From Pseudobacteriovorax sp. (lineage in GTDB: Bacteria > Bdellovibrionota_B > Oligoflexia > Oligoflexales > Oligoflexaceae), in NCBI GenBank assembly GCA_013215145.1, contig JABSRP010000014.1:62001-126000 (forward strand): a DNA stretch of 64,000 bases, written 5' to 3'. The notes under the pieces are model-generated. The model was not told the origin of the DNA, ran no database searches, and saw only the letters and a list, made by a program, of their open reading frames with translations. Below, piece by piece: positions 34,341 to 43,425 of this stretch. Numbering within the stretch: position 1 is the stretch's first letter; each line of letters opens with the position of its first letter. The position numbers and the translations under genes are program-made.

Positions 34341-35345
34341 TTAATCAAGTGCAAAGCTTTCCGCGATCATCTGCAAATTCAGCGGAATTTTTTCGCGCAT
34401 AGCTCGTTGCCTAATCTCTGCCAAACGTTTACGCCATCGCTGAAGACGCCGATGACTAATTGCTATTGGCATAGCTTTTTCTGTCTCTCCTCTCGTGCGA
34501 GAGGGGACATTTAAGATCTCGCGACAGGCCTCGTTTAATAATAGCGTCAAACCGCGCAAAAGGTCATCAACATTTAATTTGTGGGTTTTGACGAGAGCTT
34601 CACAAGAGTCCAAAACTTTGGGAAAGCTGTTCGTCATGAGCAAATCACGAAGCAACGACTCTACCTCCGAAAGGCTTTCTGTAGCGTCATCCTTTAAGTA
34701 CCTCACGACAAGTCCAGGAACTCCTAAAGCTCTGTGATAAGCTTTGTCAAAAAGTGAGTTCCAATCTTCCCCTTCGTCGGTTGCTGAAGGTTTAAGAAAT
34801 GCCCGAAGCTCTTCTTGATTCGGCCCATTCACCTTCCATCTAACAGCTCGCGACAGAATCGTAGGCAGCAACTGACCAGATTTACTCGTGGTTGCCATAA
34901 AATGGCAGTTTTCAAAAGGCTCCTCAAACGTCTTCAATAGCTGATTGAGAAACTGAGGATTAGCCAAATCGATATCCACAAGAAAGATGATTCGTGGAAC
35001 CACTTCCTCAGAGCCAAGTTTTTTCTGCGGTTTCACAGAAAGATGCTTCTGGATTCTTGAGGCATCGTCAACCTTATACTTAGGCTGATCCAGCCAAAGC
35101 ATCTCGGTATGAGTGCCTCCGGCAATGTCTAGACAACTGGCACAGGTACCACAGTGCGAGTGACTTTCGCAGAAACTCAAATAGGCTAGTTTTTTCAAGA
35201 GAGCCCTTTTACCGGAACTGGCCTGGCCCTCAAATAAAATCACCTGCGGAAGACTACTTTCTCTCAAAAGTTTGCCATAACGATCAAGTGTTTCGGAAAA
35301 ACCAGCGACACCAACCTGTCCCAAGCCTTGGTCTTCAACTGTCAA
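34341..35345 (-). CDS. holB: DNA polymerase III delta' subunit
   Basis: 334 residues. Part of the clamp loader. Zinc module CGTCASCLDIAGGTHTE, a P-loop EGQASSGKRAL with degeneration typical for delta', and the SRA sensor segment (PTILSRAVRW). The start is TTG at 35345, inside the end of tmk, with GGAG 6 nt upstream. Overlap with tmk is 11 nt, so coupled. The C-terminal domain is divergent. Confidence 0.85.
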   Translation of the reverse strand: MTVEDQGLGQVGVAGFSETLDRYGKLLRESSLPQVILFEGQASSGKRALLKKLAYLSFCESHSHCGTCASCLDIAGGTHTEMLWLDQPKYKVDDASRIQKHLSVKPQKKLGSEEVVPRIIFLVDIDLANPQFLNQLLKTFEEPFENCHFMATTSKSGQLLPTILSRAVRWKVNGPNQEELRAFLKPSATDEGEDWNSLFDKAYHRALGVPGLVVRYLKDDATESLSEVESLLRDLLMTNSFPKVLDSCEALVKTHKLNVDDLLRGLTLLLNEACREILNVPSRTRGETEKAMPIAISHRRLQRWRKRLAEIRQRAMREKIPLNLQMIAESFALD

Positions 35346-35988
35346 GGGCGTCTCCTAGTTTTTTTACGAGAATCGACCATGCCTGATCCAACACAGCCTC
35401 TGGAGACTGAGACGCATCGATACATTTGATCCTATCAGGGAATTTCCGACCCAACTCACTGAAAGCTCCTCGCAGTGTCTGATGTAGACGCAACCCTCCT
35501 GAGTCATAGCGGTTACCGTCCTCAGTAAGAGAATCTCTCTGCGCTAATCGTGATAGGGCAAGCTCAGGGGGACAATCAAGAAAAAATGTGACGTCGGGCT
35601 CAATACCTCCGGTTGAAGTCGCAACGACTCTTTCGATAAGATCTTCCGACAGACCACCAATGGCGCCCTGATAAACCCGAGTCGAATCGGTAAATCGATC
35701 ACATATGACATGAGTTCCACGCGTCAGATTATCTTGGATTTTTAAGACGTGTTGATGGCGAGCCGCCGAAACCAAAAACAACTCGGTCAGTGGTTCAATC
35801 GTTTCTCCGTCGGGAGGCGTCATAAATATGGTCCGAATTTGCTGACCTATCAGAGTTCCCCCGGGTTCACGCGTCATCATGCAAGGAAGGTTTGCGGCTT
35901 CCAGCTTAGCGATCAGGTTCCGCGTAAACACGGACTTTCCAACACCTTCTCCACCTTCTACGCTGACAAATAATCCGAGGTTAGCCAC
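35335..35988 (-). CDS. tmk: Thymidylate kinase
   Basis: 217 residues. Phosphorylates dTMP to dTDP. EGGEGVGKS P-loop at 11-19, MTREPGGT (dTMP site), and DRFTDSTRVYQG. The longest frame begins at 36057, but AAAGG is 6 nt before the GTG at 35988, where the protein starts just before the family's LFVSVEG strand. First gene of the tmk-holB-ricT-tdk cluster, divergent from the Ser/Thr kinase. Confidence 0.93.
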   Translation of the reverse strand: MANLGLFVSVEGGEGVGKSVFTRNLIAKLEAANLPCMMTREPGGTLIGQQIRTIFMTPPDGETIEPLTELFLVSAARHQHVLKIQDNLTRGTHVICDRFTDSTRVYQGAIGGLSEDLIERVVATSTGGIEPDVTFFLDCPPELALSRLAQRDSLTEDGNRYDSGGLRLHQTLRGAFSELGRKFPDRIKCIDASQSPEAVLDQAWSILVKKLGDALDS

Positions 35989-36252
35989 ATTCAGCCTTTC
36001 ATAGTTTCTCGTAATGCAAGGACTCGAAACAGTAGCAATCTGACAAATAATGGTCAATCAAGTCCATCAAATTCGCTAACGGCCGCCAACCTTCCAGAGG
36101 TGGCTCCAGCAAGAACTTGTTTTTTCTTTAATTACAGTATCTTACATGGAGTCATGGGAGAAGATATGTGGCGCTGCTTCACTTTAGCAGGATAAAACCG
36201 AAAACTCTTTTGACTTGAAATGTAGACATGGAAGAAAGCTTCAAGGAAACGC

Positions 36253-38043
36253 ATGGCTAAAAATACCTATGTATTAGGTAAAAGAATTGCTCGCGGCGGA
36301 ATGGCCGAAATTTATCTCGGGAAGGCGATCGGAGAGGCGGCGTTTCAGCGTATTTGTGCGATCAAACGGATTCTACCACACTACTCCCAGGACAAAGAAT
36401 TTATCGAAATGTTTCGGGACGAAGCCCATATTTGCAAACGGCTCCAACATGCCAATATTGTCCAGGTCTACGATTTTACTGAAGTGGAGAATTCCTACGC
36501 ATTGATCATGGAGCACGTCGATGGGTGCGACCTACGTACACTGCTGTCAGCTTGCGAAGGCGCGCGGACCCGCCTCACGATTGCAATGTCACTATACATC
36601 ACGGCAAACTCAGCCAGAGCCCTCCATTACGCTCACACCAAGTCTGATGAAATCACCAAAGAGCCTCTGGGAATTGTACATCGCGACATCTCGCCACAGA
36701 ATATTTTGATTTCTTACGAAGGTGAAGTCAAAATTACCGACTTTGGTATCGCCTCTGCTGAGAACAAAATTACGGAAACCAGACCAGGTGTCGTCAAAGG
36801 CAAGTATTCTTACATGAGCCCTGAGCAGGTTGCTGCCAAACAACTAGACGGAAGATCAGATATTTTTAGTCTTGCCATAGTTTTGTGGGAATCCTTGGCT
36901 ATGAAACGACTCTTTGCCGGACAAACAGAAGTGGAAAGTATCAGGCGGGTTCAAAACTGTGAAATCTCTCAAGACTTGCGCGAATTAAACTCTCAAGTAG
37001 ACGATGAGCTTTACAGCATCGTAATGCGTGGCCTTTCGAAAGAAAGGCGACACCGATATCAATCAGCTGCAGCTTTCGAAAAAGACCTGCTTCGCTACCT
37101 GCATTCGAAATACGCCGACTTTACTGCGAGTGAGCTTGGGAATTTTCTCAAAAGGATATTGGCCAAGAAACGAGGAAAAACTCAAGACGATATCAAAGAA
37201 ACACTCTCTCAACTTCAGGTAAAACCTCATCGTGTTGCTTCTGAGGCTATGGAAACCCAAAATACGACGGTTGATCAAAAACCCCTGACGCTTAACAGGG
37301 GCGGACAAATAAACTCGGCAGTCTCAGCTCAGAGTGTCACAGGAACTCATTCTAGGCCTGTAAATCCATCTCAGCCTGGGCAAGAGGCGGTCATGCATAG
37401 CGTACAGCGCACGAACGCAGCTCAGCAAGCGGTCTATCGAAGGGCGGACAGCCGTCCTGCAGGTAGCAATCGGTTTATGATGTTCCTCCTTATGATCTTG
37501 CTGGTCTTTGGTGGGTATTGGTTTGCCAAGAATTTTATTTTGGTGAAAAAGTTGCAGATTAAGGTGGTCACCAAACCTGACACGGTAGCGCTATCGATCA
37601 ATGGTAAGCGGGTCAACGACGGTTACACAAAGACTCCCGCAAAACTATCGCTAAAGCCAGGACAGTACACCATTGAGTTCAATCGACCTGGCTACCTAAG
37701 GGAAACTCTGCGCGTTCGGGGAAAAGCCGGCGACCTCAAAGAACTACCAAGAGTCAGCTTACGCAAAAATCCGGCAGAAAAATTGACCCAAGTTCGCATC
37801 ATCGCTCCTGACGAGAAGATTTATGTCAACGTCGACAACGGACTTTATCGAGGCCCGACTCCCTTAAGGGTCGCCCTTGAAGCCAACACAAAACACAGCA
37901 TATTGTTCAATGCAAATGATGCTCAAAAGAAAGTCCTAAAGTGCTCGTTTCGTCTTCCTCCCAATAAAGACGGCCGCTCTCTCACTGTGTTTATCAGACG
38001 AGGAAAAAGCAACAAAGGCCGCTGCACCATCAAAGCCAACTAA
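36253..38043 (+). CDS. Ser/Thr protein kinase with transmembrane segment and PEGA-like sensor
   Basis: 596 residues. N-terminal Hanks-type kinase: glycine loop IARGGMAEIY, K38, E58, HRDISPQN (D145 catalytic), DFG 163-165, YMSPEQ. A TM helix at about 408-430 divides it from an extracytoplasmic part whose segment VALSINGKRVNDGYTKTPAK is a PEGA repeat. The HRD-I-SPQNIL form is typical of myxobacterial kinases. Substrates and signal are unknown. AAGGAAACGC precedes the ATG. Confidence 0.9.
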   Translation: MAKNTYVLGKRIARGGMAEIYLGKAIGEAAFQRICAIKRILPHYSQDKEFIEMFRDEAHICKRLQHANIVQVYDFTEVENSYALIMEHVDGCDLRTLLSACEGARTRLTIAMSLYITANSARALHYAHTKSDEITKEPLGIVHRDISPQNILISYEGEVKITDFGIASAENKITETRPGVVKGKYSYMSPEQVAAKQLDGRSDIFSLAIVLWESLAMKRLFAGQTEVESIRRVQNCEISQDLRELNSQVDDELYSIVMRGLSKERRHRYQSAAAFEKDLLRYLHSKYADFTASELGNFLKRILAKKRGKTQDDIKETLSQLQVKPHRVASEAMETQNTTVDQKPLTLNRGGQINSAVSAQSVTGTHSRPVNPSQPGQEAVMHSVQRTNAAQQAVYRRADSRPAGSNRFMMFLLMILLVFGGYWFAKNFILVKKLQIKVVTKPDTVALSINGKRVNDGYTKTPAKLSLKPGQYTIEFNRPGYLRETLRVRGKAGDLKELPRVSLRKNPAEKLTQVRIIAPDEKIYVNVDNGLYRGPTPLRVALEANTKHSILFNANDAQKKVLKCSFRLPPNKDGRSLTVFIRRGKSNKGRCTIKAN

Positions 38044-38072
38044 TTAGAACTTTAAGACTACAGCCTCACAGC

Positions 38073-38088
38073 CAGCAACCTTTTGCTG
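38073..38088 (+). terminator. Weak hairpin after the kinase gene
   Basis: CAGCAA and TTGCTG form a 6-bp stem with a CCTT loop 30 bases after the kinase stop; ATTGACAGTTTTGG follows. Short and T-poor, so low confidence. Confidence 0.3.
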
Positions 38089-38143
38089 ATTGACAGTTTT
38101 GGCTTAATTCGGCCCAATAAGGACAACGAAAAGAGGTGTAAAC

Positions 38144-39607
38144 ATGACATCCTATGGTATCCATTGGTTTCGCCGCGACTTAAGAATCACAGGCAACCCA
38201 GCATTGGCGCACAATTGGCAAACGACTAAGGGAAACACTCTTGGATTATTTTGCTTCGATAAAAAGTTTCTATCCAGATCAGATTTTTCTGCCAATCGCT
38301 TTCAGTTTTTCCTAGAAACCCTCCAAAAACTTAAAGACGAGCTCAAGCAGTATGGCGGCGATTTGTTGGTATTAGACGTCGGACCAGAGCATGTTTTTAA
38401 AACCCTCGTCCAATATCTGTCCGCCGAATCCAAAGCACTACCGAGCCTTATCACTTGGAATCGCGACTACGAGCCGTATGCTACGAATAGAGACAGCACG
38501 ATGATTGATTTTTTCGATAAGCAACAGATTGCCCATAAAGACTTTCGCGATCACCTCATCATCGAACCTCATGAGCTGGAAAAAGCACCGGGTGAAGGCT
38601 ATCAGGTGTATTCACCCTTTGCCCGCAAATGGATGAAAATCATTCGCGAACCGGAGTTTTGGTCTAGAATCCAATCATCAAAAGCCAGCTTAGATAAATA
38701 CAAAAGCAAATCTGATAAACCTCGTTTCGGTTTCACTTGGAACGAAGTCCTGGACACCTCTCACCCTTTTAAAGATCAGCTAGAAACGTACCGTGAAGAT
38801 AATCGAAAACATGTGGATATACCGATTCCAAAAGCGGGTTTTGCCTCAGCCCTGGAAACCCTGGATAGCTTTAAGACTCGCATCGACAACTATAAGCCTG
38901 ATCGCGATATGCCATCTATCAACGGAACGTCCCGCCTGTCTCACTTTGTAAAGAACGGTAGTATCACAACAAGTCAAATTGTGGCTTATCTTGGCCTAAA
39001 CTATTACGACAAACGTGAGGATGGCCGCGACACTTACTTTAGCGAGCTCGTCTGGAGAGAGTTCTACTACCATATTTTGAGTCGGCACAAGCGTGTTGAG
39101 CAGGAGGCATTTCTTCCTAAATATAAGGACATAGCTTGGGACAATAATAAAGAGTGGTTTGATCAGTGGAAAAAAGGCACGACTGGATTTCCCATAGTGG
39201 ATGCGGGGATGCGTGAGCTTAACACAACTGGGCATATGCATAATCGAGTTAGGATGATTGTTTCCTCGTTTCTCACCAAAGATTTACTCATCAATTGGCA
39301 ATGGGGGGAGCAGTATTTTATGGAAAAACTCCTGGACGGTGACCTGGCCGCCAATAATGGTGGTTGGCAATGGGCGGCCTCGACAGGCTGTGACCCTCAA
39401 CCCTATTTCCGCATCTTTAACCCCTGGCTGCAAAGCAAAAAGTTCGATCCCGAGGGTGTGTATATAAAAACATATTTACCTGAACTAAAGGATCTCAATG
39501 CAAAGGAATTGCATAAACCTATACTGAGCCACAAAACCTATCCGGAGCCTATCGTGGATCATAGTAAGCAACGAGAGCTGGCGCTAGAATTATACAAACG
39601 ATACTAA
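38144..39607 (+). CDS. phrB: DNA photolyase (class I CPD type)
   Basis: 487 residues. Repairs cyclobutane pyrimidine dimers with light using FAD. N-terminal antenna-binding Rossmann part (WFRRDLRITGNPAL), then the FAD domain with TSRLSHFVKNGSI, ELVWREFYYHI, NRVRMIVSSFL, and WQWAASTGCDPQPYFR...FNPW. Cofactor tryptophans of the electron chain appear in the last block. A cryptochrome role is less likely. GAGG is 8 nt before the ATG. Confidence 0.92.
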   Translation: MTSYGIHWFRRDLRITGNPALAHNWQTTKGNTLGLFCFDKKFLSRSDFSANRFQFFLETLQKLKDELKQYGGDLLVLDVGPEHVFKTLVQYLSAESKALPSLITWNRDYEPYATNRDSTMIDFFDKQQIAHKDFRDHLIIEPHELEKAPGEGYQVYSPFARKWMKIIREPEFWSRIQSSKASLDKYKSKSDKPRFGFTWNEVLDTSHPFKDQLETYREDNRKHVDIPIPKAGFASALETLDSFKTRIDNYKPDRDMPSINGTSRLSHFVKNGSITTSQIVAYLGLNYYDKREDGRDTYFSELVWREFYYHILSRHKRVEQEAFLPKYKDIAWDNNKEWFDQWKKGTTGFPIVDAGMRELNTTGHMHNRVRMIVSSFLTKDLLINWQWGEQYFMEKLLDGDLAANNGGWQWAASTGCDPQPYFRIFNPWLQSKKFDPEGVYIKTYLPELKDLNAKELHKPILSHKTYPEPIVDHSKQRELALELYKRY

Positions 39608-39616
39608 AAAAAACGA

Positions 39617-40261
39617 TTAGGATTTAGGGAAGGGGATGACTTTACCTGAGTCACGCTTAACATTGCGTTTTACCTTAAAGCCATCTCTTCGATTTTTCAG
39701 GCTTGGTTTATCGGTTGATTTCTTGACTTCTGGATCCTGTCCCTGCCTCACTAGCAAGGTTGCTAGTCCACCTTCGTCCAGGAGTTTGCCAGCAGCTATA
39801 CCTGCTCTAACAACTTGGGCAACCTTGGCATCAAAGTGAAGCGAGGTAGGCAGTCGCTCTAAGCCAAGCTCTTCTTTTGCTCTGATAACAGTTATCGCAG
39901 CGTCCTCAATATTACCGTTGAGCAGATGAAGCTTGAAAAGGAAGCAGTAAAAGTCACAAAGGATTCTTGTAACCATGACACCCATTTTTTCTCGATTGAT
40001 ATCCTCGACCACAGTAGTCATCTGATCAATCAAGTTTGCGGCCTTCTCGTAGTTACCTAGCCGGTAATCCACTAATGCTCTCGCGTAAGGAGCAATCAAC
40101 CCTCGAGGAAGCATAAACCGCACGTAGAATGAAAGAGCATAAAATCTATCCAACCGGCGTAGCAGGCTCATTGGAATGGCAAAAATCAAACTGAGTGCAA
40201 GCCCCATCGCTTCCAAACAATCTAAAACCATACTGATGAATGCCCTACAACGTGATCCCAT
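39617..40261 (-). CDS. TPR-like protein with an N-terminal membrane helix, function unknown
   Basis: 214 residues. One hydrophobic segment (about 12-32, MGLALSLIFAIPMSLLRRL) then a helical region with TPR-like spacing (YARALVDYRLGNYEKAANLI, then HLLNGNIEDAAITVIRAKEEL). The C-terminus is basic and ends KVIPFPKS. I prefer the ATG at 40261 (GGAGG 10 nt upstream) to the longer frame at 40309. Unrecognised. Confidence 0.55.
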   Translation of the reverse strand: MGSRCRAFISMVLDCLEAMGLALSLIFAIPMSLLRRLDRFYALSFYVRFMLPRGLIAPYARALVDYRLGNYEKAANLIDQMTTVVEDINREKMGVMVTRILCDFYCFLFKLHLLNGNIEDAAITVIRAKEELGLERLPTSLHFDAKVAQVVRAGIAAGKLLDEGGLATLLVRQGQDPEVKKSTDKPSLKNRRDGFKVKRNVKRDSGKVIPFPKS

Positions 40262-40432
40262 GCTACTTTGACCTCCGATTTCCAGAACTGCAAAATCTAG
40301 GATTACCATGGTTATTGGGATCTGACTAGAGCTGGTGCGAAATAATCAAACGGCAGTTTGTGCTCGGCGGCAAGGACAGGTATGGTTTGAAATAATACTC
40401 CTGTTTCCTGAGACTTATAAGGTTTGAACTCA

Positions 40433-41794
40433 ATGAACCATCCCACTGATTCTTCCACTAGCCGATGGCGAAGGTTGTTGGCCAACTTAGGCCTCGATAA
40501 TAAGGAGCTACGAGCATGGGCTTATTATGACGTAGCCAACTCTAGTTACGCTGCAGTCATTATGGTTGCTATATTCCCGATTTACTTTGCTGACGTTGTT
40601 GTGGCTGAATTAAACCCCAATGAAAAGTCGACGTTATGGGCATACCTAACCGCATTATCTATGGGTATCTCAGCTATCTTATCTCCATTTTTAGGAAATA
40701 TTTCCGATCATCTATCTGCAAAAAAGGAGTTCCTACTAGTGGCTACCATAGTTGGAGCCTTATCCTCCGCCGCGCTGGCATTTTCTGGAAAGGGCTTCGT
40801 GGTTTCTACATCTATCATTTATATTATTTCAAATATGTCTTTCGTACTTGGTAATGTCTTCTATGAGTCTCTCCTAGTCGACATTAGTGACGATAGCAGT
40901 GTACACGCCACGTCGACATCTGCATATGCCCTCGGTTACCTGTCAAGCGGAGTCATCTTAGCGATAAATTTGTCGTGGGTCTTAAAACCAGAGGTCTTCG
41001 GCTTTCCCAGCTCAGATATGGCGATCAAAGCATCATTTATTAGCGTCGGTATCTGGTGGGCGTTTTTTAGTATCCCCCTGTTCAAACGAGTCAGAGAATC
41101 CTCCAACGCCACCGCTCATAAATCCTCTGTCCCAGAGATTGTTAAATTCTCTGGACGACAGCTATGGAAGACTTTTAGGGAGATTAAGGAACTTCCTAAT
41201 TTATTCCTTTTTCTACTGGCCTTCTGGTTTTTCTCCGACGGTATTGGGACCATCATTAAGATGGCAACGATCTATGGTAAGGAAGTCGGGATAGGGAACA
41301 ACGACTTGATTGCAGCCATCGTTATGATTCAATTTGTGGGAGTCCCGTTCTCGTTTATTTTCGGTCCTCTCGCCATGAAAATCGGTGCAAAGAGAGGGCT
41401 CTACGTGGCTCTTTCCGTATACCTAGTGGTCTCAATCCTCGGGTATTTCATGACCAGCAAAACGGAGTTTTGGATCCTCGCCTTTGGTATTGCCATGGTG
41501 CAAGGGGCTGCCCAAGCCTTGAGTCGTTCGCTGTTTTCTCTATTGGTACCGCCCAGCCGAAGTGGGGAGTTTTTCGGCTTTTACAGTGTCTCGTCAAAGT
41601 TTGCCGGAATTTTCGGCCCACTTATGTTTGGACTCGTCAGCCAATTAGCTGGAGAAAGCCGGCTATCCATACTTTTCATCGGTTTCCTATTTATAGCTGG
41701 CATGGCTCTGTTGAGCTTCGTAGATATTGAGAAGGGTCGATGGGAAGCATTACAAGCTGATGGTGCAGACCGAGAATTGCTAGACTCCCAATAA
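40433..41794 (+). CDS. MFS transporter, UMF1/Atg22-like family
   Basis: 453 residues. About 12 membrane helices. WAYYDVANSSYAAVI and SPFLGNISDHLSAKKEFL fit the UMF1 family, whose eukaryotic member Atg22 exports amino acids from vacuoles. Bacterial substrates are not known. ATG 40433 with AAGG 10 nt upstream is chosen over TTG 40424. It ends 5 nt before a converging small gene. Confidence 0.82.
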   Translation: MNHPTDSSTSRWRRLLANLGLDNKELRAWAYYDVANSSYAAVIMVAIFPIYFADVVVAELNPNEKSTLWAYLTALSMGISAILSPFLGNISDHLSAKKEFLLVATIVGALSSAALAFSGKGFVVSTSIIYIISNMSFVLGNVFYESLLVDISDDSSVHATSTSAYALGYLSSGVILAINLSWVLKPEVFGFPSSDMAIKASFISVGIWWAFFSIPLFKRVRESSNATAHKSSVPEIVKFSGRQLWKTFREIKELPNLFLFLLAFWFFSDGIGTIIKMATIYGKEVGIGNNDLIAAIVMIQFVGVPFSFIFGPLAMKIGAKRGLYVALSVYLVVSILGYFMTSKTEFWILAFGIAMVQGAAQALSRSLFSLLVPPSRSGEFFGFYSVSSKFAGIFGPLMFGLVSQLAGESRLSILFIGFLFIAGMALLSFVDIEKGRWEALQADGADRELLDSQ

Positions 41795-41799
41795 CATCT

Positions 41800-42009
41800 C
41801 TAGCTGTCAAATGGCTCGACTTCCTCAAGGAAGTCGACAAACTTGTAAGTCGCCAAGTCTTCGGCACCAATAATTTTCATGTCACCATCTGTAGAATCAT
41901 CATCTTCTTTAGTAGCCAAATAACTACCACCAGGACCTTGTGAAGGGTGATAATTAATAATCTGCCACATTTGCTTGTTTTCACGATCAAATACTCTAAA
42001 GGGAACCAT
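41800..42009 (-). CDS. Small acidic protein of unknown function
   Basis: 69 residues; MVPFRVFDRENKQMWQIIN, a middle acidic loop (EDDDSTDGDM) and a C-terminal LATYKFVDFLEEVEPF look like a compact beta/alpha fold. GAGG lies 10 nt before the ATG and overlaps the end of the upstream gene (3 nt gap). Third in a series with the heptosyltransferase and a basic protein. Not recognised. Confidence 0.55.
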   Translation of the reverse strand: MVPFRVFDRENKQMWQIINYHPSQGPGGSYLATKEDDDSTDGDMKIIGAEDLATYKFVDFLEEVEPFDS

Positions 42010-42012
42010 GGG

Positions 42013-42324
42013 CTACTTTCCTCTGCCGTTAAATTTTTTAATACGTTTTTGTTTCGTTAGAATGGTTTTTGCTTTCACATTGACTGTTTTTCTTCGTGAA
42101 ATAGAAGGTAGAGCTATTTCGTACAGTTGTTCAGCTATGATTTTGTCAAAATTTGCCCTGGTCGGCCCGCGCTCCCATAGGTTGACCAAGGTTTCCAAAA
42201 CGGGAGCTTGACGGTAGGACAAGCGTCGTCCACCAATATCCACTACAATTCCAATTCTAGGTAACAGTGGAAACTTCCTTGTTTTTGTTTTTTTGCTTCT
42301 TTCAACTCGAAAAACATTAATCAT
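42013..42324 (-). CDS. Small basic protein of unknown function
   Basis: 103 residues and strongly basic. A central segment LSYRQAPVLETLVNLWERGP resembles a winged-helix-like or transposed DNA-binding helix in composition only. It overlaps the end of the heptosyltransferase by 8 nt and is followed by the acidic gene after 3 nt. Basic plus acidic neighbours may interact, which is a guess. Confidence 0.5.
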   Translation of the reverse strand: MINVFRVERSKKTKTRKFPLLPRIGIVVDIGGRRLSYRQAPVLETLVNLWERGPTRANFDKIIAEQLYEIALPSISRRKTVNVKAKTILTKQKRIKKFNGRGK

Positions 42325-43357
42325 GATGGATCTCGCCTATCTGACGTTTCGATTGATTTGGCCTCCAATCCATCCTAACACCAATAGACTTTCTTTCACC
42401 TAAATTATTTAGAACCTCTGGCCACAAGGCCTCCACTGCATTCTCAACCTGTTGACTGGTAATATCAACCATTGATTCACCTTGGATAAACCTATGCCTT
42501 TGATTATCGGGGCACCAAGTAACTCCTATAGTTGGTCCATGGAGCTGGATCGAAGGAGTGTTGGTGGCCACAGCCACGTGGGACGGGCCATTGGAATTGC
42601 CAATAAACAGATCTGAATTTGCAAAAAAAGCCGCTAACTCGGCGAAACTTGTCTTCGGGGCCATATGAGTCTTCGTCTCACAATGATCTCTAATATCTGA
42701 TACGAACTCGTTTTCTCCAGGTCCCCAAACCCAAACCACGTGAGCTTCTTTCGCTCTTACTAAATAGTCTGCTAGACGCGCATAACAATCCCCAGGCCAT
42801 TGCCGTATCGGTCTACGATGGGTCGGTGACAGGCAAACGATCGGCCTACGATCGAGGAGGTTATGCTCTTTGACAAAGGACTGCCAAACTCCGGTATCTT
42901 CGGACGTCCAAGGCAAATACAACTGAGAAATATCACTATCAACGCCAAGTTCGGCCAAAAGCCTTTGTTTTTCGATGGCGATATACACTGGATGTTTGGG
43001 CTGTTCCACGATGTGAGTGTAAAACCACCTACGCCGAGAGGGAAAGGCCACCCTCTTTTCTGCTCCTGACAGATAAGTAAAAAGAGCACTGCGCGGATTA
43101 TACATAAAGTCGACAACCACATCGTAGCGACGTTTACGGAGCTGCTGCAACAAGGACAACTGCGGGCCAATACCCTTCGCTTCGTTATAAGTATAGAGCT
43201 TATCGATATCAGGATTTCCTGACAAAATAAGCCTGCCCATGTCGTGAGTTAAAAAGTCAATCTCTGCCGATGGGTGCTTTTCACGGGCAGCACGGAGAGC
43301 CGCCGTAGTAAGAAGGATATCACCTAATTGTCGTAATTGGATTAAAAGAATACGCAG
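42317..43357 (-). CDS. Family 9 glycosyltransferase (heptosyltransferase-like), CTG start
   Basis: 346 residues from the proposed start. LPS heptosyltransferases add ADP-heptose to the lipid A core. The N-terminal nucleotide-independent strand ILLIQLRQLGDILLTTAALR and the acceptor loop are typical; the donor-side motifs PTHRRPIRQWPGDCYA, SNGPSHVAVAT and QLHGPTIGVTWCP are in the C-terminal half. The first ATG, at 43240, would remove 39 residues of the family core. The frame from the upstream in-frame TAA to that ATG contains no ATG, GTG or TTG, but it has CTG at 43357 with GGGGGA 7 nt upstream. CTG is therefore my start. Substrate and heptose position are not assigned. Confidence 0.87.
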   Translation of the reverse strand: MRILLIQLRQLGDILLTTAALRAAREKHPSAEIDFLTHDMGRLILSGNPDIDKLYTYNEAKGIGPQLSLLQQLRKRRYDVVVDFMYNPRSALFTYLSGAEKRVAFPSRRRWFYTHIVEQPKHPVYIAIEKQRLLAELGVDSDISQLYLPWTSEDTGVWQSFVKEHNLLDRRPIVCLSPTHRRPIRQWPGDCYARLADYLVRAKEAHVVWVWGPGENEFVSDIRDHCETKTHMAPKTSFAELAAFFANSDLFIGNSNGPSHVAVATNTPSIQLHGPTIGVTWCPDNQRHRFIQGESMVDITSQQVENAVEALWPEVLNNLGERKSIGVRMDWRPNQSKRQIGEIHHD

Positions 43358-43425
43358 TGCCGAGTCCCCCAGTTATAGCTTAGGGGATGCGCTATCACAG
43401 TGCGTCGATAAATTCAATCATGTAA

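Noticed and set aside
41816-41837. Perfect 9-bp hairpin (TCGACTTCC arms) just after the UMF1 transporter stop
   Set aside because: It lies inside the converging small gene, is explained by codons for VDFLEEVE, and has no T-run.
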